Part shown: positions 9,032 through 18,217 of the stretch, piece by piece
Numbering within the stretch: position 1 is the first letter of the stretch
Layout: every line of letters starts with the position of its first letter
NCBI RefSeq assembly: GCF_000400715.1
Contig: NZ_KE007347.1
Coordinates: 2,022,995 to 2,086,994 of the forward strand
From: Acinetobacter genomosp. 15BJ
GTDB taxonomy: Bacteria > Pseudomonadota > Gammaproteobacteria > Pseudomonadales > Moraxellaceae
Direction of reading: 5' to 3'
Length of the DNA stretch: 64,000 bases
Made by a program: the position numbers and the translations under genes
Notes under the pieces: generated by a model
What the model was told of the DNA's origin: nothing
Seen by the model: the letters and a program-made list of their open reading frames with translations, nothing else
Databases searched by the model: none

Positions 9032-9580
9032 ATGGCAAAACGTCAGCAATTGGCAGCGCATAATCGTGATGAACTTCTGAATGCTGCTGAAGAAATCTTC
9101 CGCAAGCAAGGGGTTCATGTGCCTTTACAAGCCATTATTGATCATGCTGGCGTGGGACGTGCAACCTTTTATCGTAATTTTGCAGATCGTAAAGCCTTGA
9201 TGACGGCATTACTGGAACGTGCCATTGAACGTTTGGAACAACGTACGCTTGCCTTACAAGACTTTGATGATGGCTTTATTCGTCTCATTGAAGGTCATAT
9301 CGAACAACTGCCCCATCTGGTGGTTCTTATTGATTACTGGCGCATTATTGATCGGCAAGACCCAATCATGCTAAACATTTATGAACGGCGTGATAAAGCA
9401 CTGCAACCTTTGATTGATCGCGCTATAAAACACAAATTGTGTCGTCCAGATTTAACGCCACACGATTTTGCCATGATCACAGCGATTTTGGGCTCCTCAT
9501 TTCAAGGACATCATGCCTCTGATCAAGTGCGCTTAGCCAAACGAGCAATAGAATTATTATTAAACGGCATTAAAGTTTAG
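9032..9580 (+). CDS. TetR/AcrR-family regulator of the adjacent efflux genes
   Basis: A 182-aa one-component repressor. The N-terminal helix-turn-helix reads RDELLNAAEEIFRKQG-VHVPLQAIIDHAGVGRATFYRNFADRKAL (about residues 12-55), with the family's GRATFYRNF recognition helix. The remaining all-helical part binds an unknown ligand. I start at the ATG at 9032: TetR homology begins there, and a start at 8906 would place the operator-like palindrome inside the gene. It ends 13 bp before the MFS gene with a shared Shine-Dalgarno context, so the three genes form one operon that it probably represses. Confidence 0.9.
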   Translation: MAKRQQLAAHNRDELLNAAEEIFRKQGVHVPLQAIIDHAGVGRATFYRNFADRKALMTALLERAIERLEQRTLALQDFDDGFIRLIEGHIEQLPHLVVLIDYWRIIDRQDPIMLNIYERRDKALQPLIDRAIKHKLCRPDLTPHDFAMITAILGSSFQGHHASDQVRLAKRAIELLLNGIKV

Positions 9581-9593
9581 TTCGAGGAATAAT

Positions 9594-11240
9594 ATGGATA
9601 AAAGCCCTCGCTATCTAGAGACTCCTCCAGATTGGTCTGCAGATGAGCGCCCAACCTTACCGGGCTCGCCTGCTGCAATCGCACATGCCCGACCAAAACG
9701 CTTTGCTTATTTTTTTATTGGACTGTTTATATGTATTGCAGCCAGTTTAAGTAATGGTTTTATCGTTGCCAATTTACCGATTTTCCAAGGTGAATATGGC
9801 CTAACCCCATCACAAGCAGCATGGCTGCCTGCAGCCTATGTGATGGCCAATGTCAGCTCTAACCTGATTCTGTTTAAAGCTCGCCAACAATATGGTTTGC
9901 GCTTATTTTCAGAAATTGGTCTGTTGGCTTTTATCGGTGTATTGGTTTTACATATTTTTGTTCAAACCTATGAAGTTGCCTTATTTGTGCGGTTTATTGC
10001 AGGTTTGGCAGCCGCACCTTTAAGCTCGCTAGGTATGTATTACACCATGCAAGCTTTTGGTAAGGCGGATATGGCCAAAGGGATTTATCTGGCCTTTGGC
10101 TTTCAGCAACTTGGTCTACCCTTGGCATGGATCATCTCACCTTTTCTGCTCAGTGCCAATCAGTGGGATGTGATCTATACCTTTGAATTGGGTTTGGCAA
10201 TTTGTTGTTTTGCCATGGTAGTGGCTTTAAAACTGCCACGCAGCCTACGCTTGGAGGTATTCGAGAAGCAGGACTTCTTTACCTTTGCCTTGCTTGCACC
10301 CGGTTTTGCCTGCCTGTGTATCGTACTCACCCAAGGCCCGATTTTATGGTGGTTCAATAGCCCTTGGTTAGCCTATACCTTAATTGTGGGTTTTTGTTTA
10401 ATTGTGTTGGGACTCACTTACGAACACTTTCGCAGCAATCCACTGATTATGACCCGTTGGTTAGCCGCAGGTGATCTACTTAGCTTTGTGGTCAGTGCCT
10501 TCGCCCTACGCTTACTCATGTCAGAACAAAGCTATGCCGCGGTCAATTTCCTTAAGACCATGGGCATGGGGCCCGACCAGTTTGTACCACTGTATGTGGT
10601 AATCTTCTGCGGCACCATTGCAGGTTCTGTATTTAGTGCGCTGACCTTTCATCGTGAACGGCTGATTCTGAATTTATTCCTTGCCGAAATCCTGATTTTG
10701 ATTGCTTGTGCGCTGGATTATCACTTGACCAGTGATGTGCGTCCTGCCAACTTTTATCATAGTCAATTTCTAGTCAGCTTTGCAGGTGGTGTGTTTATCG
10801 GCCCACTGCTGCTGATGGGCTTTATGCGTACCCTACAACGCGGCCCGCAATATGTGGTGACCTTCATTGTGCTGTTTTCAGCAACACAGAATTTTGGTGG
10901 TTTGGTCGGCTCCTCCTTTTTCAACACCTATCAGCAACGCCATACCTATGATTATAAAGTCGAGATCAATAGCAATCTTGATCCAACAAATCCGATTGTG
11001 GCACAGCGTTTACAGGCCTATCAGCATAGTGCCATGGTCAGTAGCAATGATCCTGTTTTGCAAAATAACCAAGCGTTGCAGAACCTAAATAAAGTGGTCA
11101 CCCGTGAGGCTCAGGTACGTGCCTATAACGATGTAATCGTATTAAACGGTATTTTTGCGGTGGTGTTATTGCTGTGGGGTCTATTTAAATATGCACGGGA
11201 TAAATACAAAACCCGAAAAAATCTGCAAGCAGCCAGTTAG
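9594..11240 (+). CDS. MFS efflux transporter, DHA2/EmrB type
   Basis: A 548-aa inner-membrane drug:proton antiporter candidate with about 14 hydrophobic helices. The N-terminal tail is hydrophilic (first 30 residues), then FAYFFIGLFICIAASLSNGF begins helix 1, with QAAWLPAAYVMANV in the position of the DHA2 helix-2 region. A large periplasmic loop with QQRHTYDYKVEINSNLDPTN sits before the last helix. GAGGAATAAT precedes the ATG. Together with the downstream HlyD-like adaptor it would form an EmrAB-type pump that needs an outer-membrane channel encoded elsewhere. The substrate is not inferable; it could be drugs, fatty acids or bile-salt-like compounds. Confidence 0.88.
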   Translation: MDKSPRYLETPPDWSADERPTLPGSPAAIAHARPKRFAYFFIGLFICIAASLSNGFIVANLPIFQGEYGLTPSQAAWLPAAYVMANVSSNLILFKARQQYGLRLFSEIGLLAFIGVLVLHIFVQTYEVALFVRFIAGLAAAPLSSLGMYYTMQAFGKADMAKGIYLAFGFQQLGLPLAWIISPFLLSANQWDVIYTFELGLAICCFAMVVALKLPRSLRLEVFEKQDFFTFALLAPGFACLCIVLTQGPILWWFNSPWLAYTLIVGFCLIVLGLTYEHFRSNPLIMTRWLAAGDLLSFVVSAFALRLLMSEQSYAAVNFLKTMGMGPDQFVPLYVVIFCGTIAGSVFSALTFHRERLILNLFLAEILILIACALDYHLTSDVRPANFYHSQFLVSFAGGVFIGPLLLMGFMRTLQRGPQYVVTFIVLFSATQNFGGLVGSSFFNTYQQRHTYDYKVEINSNLDPTNPIVAQRLQAYQHSAMVSSNDPVLQNNQALQNLNKVVTREAQVRAYNDVIVLNGIFAVVLLLWGLFKYARDKYKTRKNLQAAS

Positions 11241-11263
11241 TCCTTTTTGATTGAGAAAAGCTT

Positions 11264-12427
11264 ATGTCCGAACAAGAGAAACCTGAAAATAATAATGCTC
11301 AAACCACTGAGCAAAATGAGACAACTCAAGCAGCAAAGGTGCCTGAGGCTGTCGTCCAAATGCCGCCTCCACCTCCACCGCCGACCAGTAAACTTATTAA
11401 AACCAAACGCTCTACCCTGTGGTGGATGCTGTTGGTGTTATTGGTCGGGATCACCATTATTTTATGGGCCTGGCGCATTGGCCCCTTCCACACGGCGGTT
11501 GAACAAACCGACAATAGCTATGTGAAAGGTAAAACGACCATCCTGTCTTCGCAGATCAATGGCTATATTAAAGATGTCTTGGTCAAAGATTTTGATCAAG
11601 TCAAACAAGGTCAAGTGTTAATGCATATTGATGCTACCACCTATGATCAAAAAGTCACACAGGCTGCATCTGGCGTAGAGCAAGCAGAAAATAGCCTTGC
11701 CAATCAAACTCAAGCTATTGCACAACGTCAGGCCGATGTTGTGGCAGCCCAAGCCAAATTGGATCAAGTCAAGGCACAGTATGATTTATCTGTGGCTCAG
11801 CTAAAACGCTACCAGCAATTGGGAGATAGCGGTGCGGCGTCTAAATCTGAACAAGATAAAGCCGCGGCAGATGCGCAGAATAATCACGCCTTACTGAAAC
11901 AGGCTGAAGCCAATATCTTAGTGGCGCAAGAAGCTTTAAAAACAGCGCAAGTAGCGCAGTCTGGTTTAAAAGCACAAGTCAATAGCGCGCAGGCGCAACT
12001 CGACCAAGCCAATACCACCAAAGACTACAGCACCATTGTTGCACCATTGGATGGACAATTAGGTGAAGTCAATCCACGAGTCGGTCAATATGTCGCAGCG
12101 GGAACACAATTGCTTTATCTGATTCCGACACAAACGTGGGTGATTGCCAACTTTAAAGAAACCCAAATTGCCAATATGAAAATTGGGCAAAAAGCGTATT
12201 TCACTGTCGATGCGATGAATCATCAGAAATTTACAGGACATGTTGAACAGATTTCCCCTGCCGCAGGTTCAGAATTTAGCGTGCTCAAACCCGACAATGC
12301 CACAGGTAACTTTACCAAGGTGGTACAACGTATTTCAGTTCGTATCGCCATAGATCCAAATCAAAAAGGCATCGAAAACTTGCGTCCTGGGATGTCGGTA
12401 ATTACCTCTGTGGATACCAACTCCTAA
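11264..12427 (+). CDS. HlyD/EmrA-type membrane fusion protein
   Basis: A 387-aa periplasmic adaptor. An acidic, then proline-rich N-tail (seven prolines near residue 40) precedes one membrane anchor (WWMLLVLLVGITIILWAW, about residues 52-69). Then come the first half of the lipoyl domain, a long alpha-helical hairpin rich in Ala/Gln (about 130-245), the second lipoyl half (IVAPLDGQLGEVNPRVGQYV) and a beta-barrel domain. It starts 23 bp after the MFS gene and completes the TetR-MFS-adaptor operon. It bridges the inner-membrane pump to an outer-membrane TolC-like channel. Confidence 0.9.
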   Translation: MSEQEKPENNNAQTTEQNETTQAAKVPEAVVQMPPPPPPPTSKLIKTKRSTLWWMLLVLLVGITIILWAWRIGPFHTAVEQTDNSYVKGKTTILSSQINGYIKDVLVKDFDQVKQGQVLMHIDATTYDQKVTQAASGVEQAENSLANQTQAIAQRQADVVAAQAKLDQVKAQYDLSVAQLKRYQQLGDSGAASKSEQDKAAADAQNNHALLKQAEANILVAQEALKTAQVAQSGLKAQVNSAQAQLDQANTTKDYSTIVAPLDGQLGEVNPRVGQYVAAGTQLLYLIPTQTWVIANFKETQIANMKIGQKAYFTVDAMNHQKFTGHVEQISPAAGSEFSVLKPDNATGNFTKVVQRISVRIAIDPNQKGIENLRPGMSVITSVDTNS

Positions 12428-12493
12428 TGCAACACTGACATTCTCAATCAAATCCATTTACAATGTGATCAAATCTATTTCTCTTGTTCGAAA

Positions 12494-13360
12494 ATGTTTG
12501 ATCACATTGCTTTACCCACACCTTATCAAACATTAGCACTTCCCAGTTCGGTTCAACTGACCATTAAGCGTCTGGACCTGATTCATCCTCATATTTCAGG
12601 CAATAAATTTTATAAGCTGAAATACAACCTCCTTGCAGCTCAACAACAAGGTTTGACTCAAATCCTGACTTTTGGTGGCGCATTCTCAAATCATATTGCC
12701 GCAACCGCCTACGCAGCACAGCACTTTGGCTTTCAAAGCATTGGCATAATTCGTGGTGAAGAACTTGCAACTCAAGACTTAAACCCTACCCTACAGACAG
12801 CGCAAGATTTTGGCATGCAATTGCATTTTGTCAGCCGAGCTGAGTATCGACTGCGGCATGAAGCGGAATATTTACAACAACTACAACAGCAATATCCGCA
12901 AGCCTTTATTGTTCCAGAGGGGGGTAGCAATGCACTTGCGCTGAAAGGAACACAAGAAATTTTGAGCAAAGATGATCAGGAAAATTATGATGTGATTTGT
13001 TGTGCAGTTGGAACAGGTGGCACCATTGCAGGACTGATTGAAAGCAGCTCAGCACAACAACTGGTTCTAGGCTTTTCTGCACTGAAGGGCGACTTCCTAA
13101 AACAGGATATTCAACAATGGACCAATAAAAGTAATTGGTCTTTAACCGATGCCTACTGCTACGGTGGTTACGCTAAAACCAATCCAGAACTACTGCAATT
13201 TATGCAGTATTTTGAACAGCAATATGCAATTCCATTGGAACAGGTCTATACCGCAAAGATGATGATGGGGCTATTTGATTTAATCCAGCAGCAGTATTTC
13301 CCTGAAAATAGCCGTATTTTGGCGATTCATACGGGTGGATTACAAGGTCGCTTAAAATAA
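12494..13360 (+). CDS. PLP-dependent deaminase, ACC deaminase/D-cysteine desulfhydrase family
   Basis: A 288-aa fold-type II PLP enzyme. The Schiff-base lysine is in SGNKFYKLKYNL (Lys38), followed by GGAFSNHIAATAYAA, which binds cofactor and substrate in this family, and the phosphate-binding loop CAVGTGGTIAGLIES near residues 175-189. The family includes ACC deaminase and D-cysteine desulfhydrase. This member is short (usual length 320-340), so the exact reaction is uncertain. It follows the efflux operon by 66 bp but has its own upstream AT-rich gap and is probably transcribed separately. Confidence 0.82.
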   Translation: MFDHIALPTPYQTLALPSSVQLTIKRLDLIHPHISGNKFYKLKYNLLAAQQQGLTQILTFGGAFSNHIAATAYAAQHFGFQSIGIIRGEELATQDLNPTLQTAQDFGMQLHFVSRAEYRLRHEAEYLQQLQQQYPQAFIVPEGGSNALALKGTQEILSKDDQENYDVICCAVGTGGTIAGLIESSSAQQLVLGFSALKGDFLKQDIQQWTNKSNWSLTDAYCYGGYAKTNPELLQFMQYFEQQYAIPLEQVYTAKMMMGLFDLIQQQYFPENSRILAIHTGGLQGRLK

Positions 13361-13385
13361 AAAAAGCCACTCGCAAGTGACTTTT
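13361..13385. terminator. Terminator after the PLP enzyme gene
   Basis: AAAAAGCCACT-CGCA-AGTGACTTTT, a stem with one mismatch between convergent genes, with A- and T-runs on both sides. Confidence 0.75.
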
Positions 13386-13405
13386 CATCTGATCAAATCA
13401 AGTGC

Positions 13406-13771
13406 TTAAAACCAACCATCGCCAATCGGCTTATTATCCATAAACACCACTAAGCCTTTGACAATGCGATAAATGAACCAGATTGATGCTGCGAATAGAA
13501 TCGGAATGCCAATAAGCACAAAAGACAAAATAAACCCAATGATTGCAGCAATCAGAGTGATCCAAAAGGTTTTGATTTGCCACTCAAAATGACTGGCCAA
13601 CCATGTTCCTTTTACCTCGTCACGCTTCATATAGTTCATAATAATCGCAGCAATACTGGTCAATCCTACAAAAATACTGGCCGCATAAAGCCCATACGCA
13701 ATTAAGGTATATTGTCTGAGCTGATCTTGCTGATTCGGCGGCGTGCCTTCTAAAAAAGTCTTATCATTCAT
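13406..13771 (-). CDS. DUF4870-like small membrane protein
   Basis: A 121-aa protein with three hydrophobic helices (about residues 25-50, 68-90 and 92-112) and a short C-tail ending IGDGWF. The pattern of a Q-rich head, helix, KRDEVKGTWLASHFEWQIKTFW amphipathic connector and two close helices resembles the DUF4870/TMEM-like small membrane proteins of Acinetobacter. Start at 13771 is fixed by AGGGGATAAC 6 nt upstream; the nine codons before it lack a signal. No function is known. It converges on the PLP gene and is divergent from the flavoprotein gene. Confidence 0.8.
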   Translation of the reverse strand: MNDKTFLEGTPPNQQDQLRQYTLIAYGLYAASIFVGLTSIAAIIMNYMKRDEVKGTWLASHFEWQIKTFWITLIAAIIGFILSFVLIGIPILFAASIWFIYRIVKGLVVFMDNKPIGDGWF

Positions 13772-13912
13772 TATTGTTATCCCCTTTATTGAGACCAATT
13801 TTATAACATGCTTTGATTTTAAAAGTATGTTTTTTAATCAAACAATCAGCATACTCAAAAGGCTTTAAATCTTTTATAATTGCCCGCTTTTCCTCCCTTG
13901 AGTATTTTCCCC

Positions 13913-15109
13913 ATGGTTCATCAAGTTGATGTTGTTGTTTTAGGTGCAGGTGCATCGGGCTTGATGTTGGCTGCAGAAGCAGGCAAACGTGGGCGCTCGG
14001 TTGTGGTATTGGAAAAGGCCAATAAAGTCGGCAAAAAGATTTTGATGTCAGGTGGTGGTAAATGTAACTTTACCAATCTGGAGGTCGAACCTGCCAATTA
14101 TCTGTCTGAAAACCCACATTTCGTCATCTCAGCCTTAACGCGATATACCAATTGGGACTTTATTGCTTTGGTCTGCGAATACGGCATCGAGTACGAAGAA
14201 CGCAAACACGGGCAATTATTCACTCTCAAAGGGTCGAAAGAAATTCTGGAACTTTTACTTTCAGAATGTGACAAAGCCAAACGTGTTCAGATTCAAACCC
14301 ACTGTGAAGTACAGCAAGTGAAGACTCAGGCAGATTCCAGTTTTATTATTGAAACCAGTCAAGGGACTTATCACTGCGAATCCTTAGTCGTGGCAACGGG
14401 TGGATTATCCATTCCAACCCTCGGTGGCTCGGGCTTTGGCTACGAACTTGCACAACAGTTTGGTCATCATGTTTACCCAACCCGTGCAGGTCTGGTTCCT
14501 TTCACCTTCTCAGATCAGTTTAAAGAAGTCACAACACGCTTAAGTGGCAATGCATTAGATGCCACTTTGGTCAATGATCGTCATCAATTTACCGAAGCTT
14601 TGTTGTTTACCCATCGTGGTCTCAGTGGCCCAAGCTCATTACAACTTTCGAACTACTGGCATGTTGGGGAAAGCTTTAAAATTGATTTCTTTCCAAGCCA
14701 AGACTTTGCACAATTCTTTAAAGACAAGAAAAAATCACAGCCTAAAGTTCTACTGCGTACCTTAATCAGTGAATTTACCGCCAAAAGTATCGTACTTGAA
14801 TTACAGCAATTGATTTGGGCAGAACAAAGTGAAACGCCTATTGGTAACCTCAGTGATGCACAGCTCGAACATATTGCAGCGCAATTGCATGCATTTACGG
14901 TGAAACCATCAGGTACTGAAGGTTACCGTACTGCCGAAGTCACACTTGGTGGGGTCGATACCAGTGAAGTATCCTCGAAAACCATGGAAAGTAAAAAACA
15001 GAAAGGTTTATATTTTATTGGTGAAGTGCTGGATGTTACAGGACACTTAGGTGGCTATAACTTCCAATGGGCATGGTCTTCTGCACAGGCAGCGGCTCAA
15101 TTTGTCTGA
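13913..15109 (+). CDS. HI0933/YhiN-family FAD-dependent oxidoreductase
   Basis: A 398-aa flavoprotein of the HI0933 (YhiN/BaiN-like) family. The FAD motif VVVLGAGASGLMLAAEAG is at residues 6-23, followed by VVLEKANKVGKKILMSGGGKCNFTN, the most conserved family signature. The C-terminal AEVTLGGVDTSEV and HLGGYNFQWAWSSAQAAA blocks close the FAD site. The start at 13913 matches the family N-terminus; a start at 13880 would add 11 unrelated residues. A TATAAT is present at 13875-13880. The physiological substrate of the family is unclear. Confidence 0.9.
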   Translation: MVHQVDVVVLGAGASGLMLAAEAGKRGRSVVVLEKANKVGKKILMSGGGKCNFTNLEVEPANYLSENPHFVISALTRYTNWDFIALVCEYGIEYEERKHGQLFTLKGSKEILELLLSECDKAKRVQIQTHCEVQQVKTQADSSFIIETSQGTYHCESLVVATGGLSIPTLGGSGFGYELAQQFGHHVYPTRAGLVPFTFSDQFKEVTTRLSGNALDATLVNDRHQFTEALLFTHRGLSGPSSLQLSNYWHVGESFKIDFFPSQDFAQFFKDKKKSQPKVLLRTLISEFTAKSIVLELQQLIWAEQSETPIGNLSDAQLEHIAAQLHAFTVKPSGTEGYRTAEVTLGGVDTSEVSSKTMESKKQKGLYFIGEVLDVTGHLGGYNFQWAWSSAQAAAQFV

Positions 15110-15159
15110 TATGACCATATGAATTACAGCACTTCAGGCTACATTCAATAAAATCTGTT

Positions 15160-15339
15160 TCAGTTTTGGTGGTCTGAAGAGTTTGCCGCTTCTGAAGTTG
15201 CGATTTGTTGTGTATTTTCAATGGGTCTCTCTTTAGAAGAGTTTGATTTAGCAACAACAAATTTATAAGCACTCGCCAAGAATCCAACAGTAATGCCTGC
15301 AATAATAATCGGTGCGAATACTCGATTTGGCCTCTTCAT
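15160..15339 (-). CDS. Small single-pass membrane protein, hypothetical
   Basis: A 59-aa protein with a basic start (KRPNR), one hydrophobic helix (VFAPIIIAGITVGFLASAYKFVV, about residues 6-28) and a polar Ser/Asn/Glu tail, predicted N-in, C-out. Two ATGs compete: at 15345 the AGGAGA is almost touching the codon, while at 15339 the spacing is about 7 nt, so I choose 15339. I do not recognise the family. It faces the YhiN gene tail to tail. Confidence 0.6.
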   Translation of the reverse strand: MKRPNRVFAPIIIAGITVGFLASAYKFVVAKSNSSKERPIENTQQIATSEAANSSDHQN

Positions 15340-15497
15340 TTTCATTCTCCTATAGACTTTTTATTTAGAGACTATTGATACTTTAGCTATAAATGAATTG
15401 CTTTTGAGGTCAAATTTGTTATTTAAACTCTCTAACTTTACTCAAAATATCCAATCGCAATCCAAAACAAAAGCCAATAGCGCCGATACAAACAAAA

Positions 15498-15521
15498 CGA
15501 CCACCCTGCTTAGAGTGGTCG
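15498..15521 (-). terminator. Terminator of the MscS/CmpX-like gene
   Basis: On the minus strand CGACCAC-N10-GTGGTCG is followed by TTTTGTTTG, 32 bp past the stop codon at 15553. Confidence 0.8.
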
Positions 15522-15552
15522 AATTGATTAAAAAAATCAAAGATTATTTTTT

Positions 15553-17139
15553 CTATTCATCCGAATAAGGCGGTGTAGGTGGCGTTGGATTCACCGTATT
15601 GGTTGAGGTTGGTGCTGTTGGATTCGCAGATTCAACGGATTCCTTATGTAAAGGATTCGGTTGTTTTGCTTCAGTTTTTGCCTTATCCAACAAATCGCTG
15701 AGCAAACGTTCTGCAGGTTGACGTCCACCTAAGCCAAAGGCCAAGGCAAAAGCCACAGCGACTGAGCCAAGTGTTAAGCCAAAAGCCAAATTCACAATCG
15801 AGTCAGCAATACCCATGGCTTTCAAGCCCATTGCAATCACCAAGCCCATAATTAAAATACGGACTAAATTGCCTAACCAGCGTGAACTGTTGTATTCACC
15901 ACGTTGTACAATATTAGCAACCACATTAGCTAACCAGAAGCCGATCACTAGGATCACAGCACCAAGTAGGATACTGGCACCAAACTGGATAAACATCGCG
16001 ATCAGTACACTGACCTGTTCTAATCCAAGTCGATTGGCCGCCTCTGAAACCGCAAATAACATGGTGAAGAAAACAATTAAACAACCGATCACATCAGAAA
16101 CACGGGTTTGTCCCAAGAAGCGTTGTAAATCAAGCTTCATCGGGATTTCATCAACGCCTGCGCCAGAGATCAGTTCAGCCACTAAACGTCCCACAAAACG
16201 CGAGACGATATATGCCACAATTAAGATCAAACCTGCTGCAATGATTTGTGGAATTGCATACATGATCTGATTGAGCATTGCGGTTGCAGGTTGAGAAATC
16301 GCCTGAATACCCAAGGCTTCAAAGGCCACAATTAAAGTTGTAATAATAATGATGGCAAAGACAAATGAACCTAAGAATTTAGAAACATTTGAGTTCTTAA
16401 ATAAGCCAACCTTTTCAGCTTGCGCCTGTAAACCCAGACTATTACTTAAGCCTTCAACAATACCTCTTACAATTTTCGCTAAAACATAGCCCACGAAAAT
16501 GATCACAGCCGTAATAAACAGGTTCGGCAGATAAGCAATCGCTTCATTGACCATGTTTTGTACGGGAATTAAAAGCCCTGTTAAACCTAGAATTGATAAG
16601 ACAATAGGCAAGAACAGTAATAACACTAACCAATAGAAAATTTCACCAATATTGCTACTGAGTGAACTGACACCAACTTCGCCACTCAGCTTCTCGTCGA
16701 GTTCAGTTTTAGAAAGTACATTGGTCAGCCCCGCACGTACCAGACGCGCGATAATCCAGCCAACAAATCCAACAGCAACTGCTGCCAGCAAGTTAGGTAT
16801 ATAAGCCAACACACGACCAACCATATTACTAAATGGATCACTGACCCCACTGATATTTAGGACATTGAGTGCACCAACGACAGCGAGAATCATCACAAAC
16901 CAGAACACCAGTTTGGAGACCAGATTTTCAATATTTGGAGTACGGCCTGTTGCAGAAGACAATTTATGATTGGTATCAAGCTTTTGCAGTAATTTTTTAA
17001 CACCTGCTGCAATCACTAAAGCAACAATCCACCCTACAAGTAGGATGACAACTGCAGCAAAAATAGGATGAAACTGATCCCAATAATACATTGCATCAAA
17101 TCCTCCACGATTGGAGGGGTCACTAAAAAAATCATTCAT
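15553..17139 (-). CDS. Mechanosensitive-channel-related membrane protein (CmpX/TM-helix repeat type)
   Basis: A 528-aa inner-membrane protein with repeated hairpins. At least three copies of a VLAYIPNLLAAVAVGFVGWIIARLVR-like unit (helix, PN, helix, basic end) are visible, the Conserved TM helix repeat found in CmpX-like relatives of MscS. The last part (LVRILIMGLVIAMGLKAMGIADSIVNLAFGL, then GSVAVAFALAFGLGGRQPAERL; about residues 425-490) looks like the MscS pore helix region. The C-tail is Pro/Thr-rich. Start 17139 has AAGGATAAC 6 nt upstream. It may gate ions under osmotic stress, but a channel activity is inferred. Confidence 0.82.
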   Translation of the reverse strand: MNDFFSDPSNRGGFDAMYYWDQFHPIFAAVVILLVGWIVALVIAAGVKKLLQKLDTNHKLSSATGRTPNIENLVSKLVFWFVMILAVVGALNVLNISGVSDPFSNMVGRVLAYIPNLLAAVAVGFVGWIIARLVRAGLTNVLSKTELDEKLSGEVGVSSLSSNIGEIFYWLVLLLFLPIVLSILGLTGLLIPVQNMVNEAIAYLPNLFITAVIIFVGYVLAKIVRGIVEGLSNSLGLQAQAEKVGLFKNSNVSKFLGSFVFAIIIITTLIVAFEALGIQAISQPATAMLNQIMYAIPQIIAAGLILIVAYIVSRFVGRLVAELISGAGVDEIPMKLDLQRFLGQTRVSDVIGCLIVFFTMLFAVSEAANRLGLEQVSVLIAMFIQFGASILLGAVILVIGFWLANVVANIVQRGEYNSSRWLGNLVRILIMGLVIAMGLKAMGIADSIVNLAFGLTLGSVAVAFALAFGLGGRQPAERLLSDLLDKAKTEAKQPNPLHKESVESANPTAPTSTNTVNPTPPTPPYSDE

Positions 17140-17300
17140 GTTGTTATCCTTATATTGTGTTTTTAAATCTTGATACACATCCACCTAAGAACGTTCTGCA
17201 ATTAAGAACATGATTTATGGATGCTTCCACCTTAGTTTTTGTCTATTTTCCAATCAATCAATGGCATCACTAATACAACAAAAAAGTCTCACAATATTGC

Positions 17301-17336
17301 AAAAAAGCTCATTGATTCACACCAATGAGCTTTATT
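17301..17336 (-). terminator. Terminator of the 66-aa membrane protein gene
   Basis: Minus strand: AAAGCTCATTG-N8-CAATGAGCTTTTTT, an 11-bp stem followed by a T-run, 32 bp past the stop codon. Confidence 0.85.
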
Positions 17337-17368
17337 ATGAATTGGTTTTGGTCTAAAGATATGCTTGC

Positions 17369-17569
17369 TTAAGCATTCAGAATGGCCGACTGCATATGTG
17401 ACATGATCACTTGAGCAGTTGGGTTAGCTGAATGATCAGCAACCATATAAACAAGTAATGCAATCAGGAAGATTCCGACCATAATCAAAATATAAACGGG
17501 TAATCTTCTCTTTTTGGTAATTTCTTCTTTGCTGGCCACATGAGGCTGTGGCTTACTAAAATCATGCAT
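17369..17569 (-). CDS. Small single-pass membrane protein, hypothetical
   Basis: A 66-aa protein: a basic cytoplasmic head (EEITKKRRLP), one helix (VYILIMVGIFLIALLVYMVA) and a short polar tail. AGGATGAGGG ends 8 nt before the ATG at 17569; the frame remains open to a TTG at 17599, which has no such signal. Unknown function. It has its own terminator and a perfect 17-bp palindrome upstream, so it is probably a monocistronic, regulated gene. Confidence 0.6.
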   Translation of the reverse strand: MHDFSKPQPHVASKEEITKKRRLPVYILIMVGIFLIALLVYMVADHSANPTAQVIMSHMQSAILNA

Positions 17570-17610
17570 GATAGCAGCCCTCATCCTTTTACTTTTCAAG
17601 TTTTATATTA

Positions 17611-17627
17611 GCAACACTCAGTGTTGC
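17611..17627. promoter_or_regulatory. 17-bp perfect palindrome upstream of a small membrane protein gene
   Basis: GCAACACT-C-AGTGTTGC lies 42 bp before the start at 17569, in the divergent region with the gene at 17773. It looks like a repressor operator. No regulator gene is adjacent. Confidence 0.4.
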
Positions 17628-17714
17628 ATTGTGTGAAAAAGCTTCGGACTATCGTTGCACTGGTTTCAGAACTCTACTTTCTTTTATTTATTTTTTGTTT
17701 AAAATATAGTCGGT

Positions 17715-17742
17715 TTTAGAATGCGTTAAAATAAGCTATAAT
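17715..17742 (+). promoter_or_regulatory. Sigma70-type promoter for the 140-aa gene
   Basis: TTTAGA, 16-bp spacer, perfect TATAAT (17737-17742), 30 bp before the ATG at 17773. Confidence 0.5.
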
Positions 17743-17772
17743 ACGCGCCTCCTTTCTCAGCCGTTCTGCTTT

Positions 17773-18195
17773 ATGTCCTATAGCCAACAAAGCGTTTCAC
17801 TTGAATTAGACACTGATGTGACCCATCAATGTTTTTTACATCACACACGCGATGAACATTTGATTGGAATTATTGAGTTCAATAAGCCGAGCTATATTCT
17901 AAAATGGGGCGATTTAGAATACTTTCGTCGTCGTACCGAAGAGTTTTCGGTGATGCCATTGCCAGATTGTATCAATGCGATGATTGTCGATATTCGCAAT
18001 GTACAGCCTTTTTTGGATAATGAAGTCCCGATTCTGCCTTGGCGTCTACTTGAAGAAGATTGCCCAGTACGCCTAGTCGTCCCACAAGATCGCCTGGAAC
18101 ATTATATCGGCTTGTTTGAACCGACTTGGTTAACCACCGATGTCGATACAGCTATTCAAGAAATTCGTGAATTTATGGATATGTTTGTACATTAA
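17773..18195 (+). CDS. Conserved-looking hypothetical protein, 140 aa
   Basis: A 140-aa acidic, soluble protein that I do not recognise. It has no signal peptide or membrane segment. Visible features are a mixed alpha/beta pattern, ILKWGDLEYFRRRTEEF near residues 42-58, an IVDIRNVQPFLDNEVPILPWRLLEEDCPVRLVVP core that could be a Rossmann-like strand-turn-strand, and an amphipathic last helix. Codon use resembles its neighbours, so it is likely core genome. It runs tail to tail with fpr with only 22 bp between the stops. Confidence 0.75.
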   Translation: MSYSQQSVSLELDTDVTHQCFLHHTRDEHLIGIIEFNKPSYILKWGDLEYFRRRTEEFSVMPLPDCINAMIVDIRNVQPFLDNEVPILPWRLLEEDCPVRLVVPQDRLEHYIGLFEPTWLTTDVDTAIQEIREFMDMFVH

Positions 18196-18217
18196 GACAT
18201 ATCCATTCACCACTCTT

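Noticed and set aside
13764..13955. 63-codon minus-strand frame overlapping two gene starts
   Set aside because: Overlaps both supported starts and has no ribosome binding site.
15815..16270. 151-codon antisense frame over the MscS-like gene
   Set aside because: Low-complexity mirror of membrane-protein codons.
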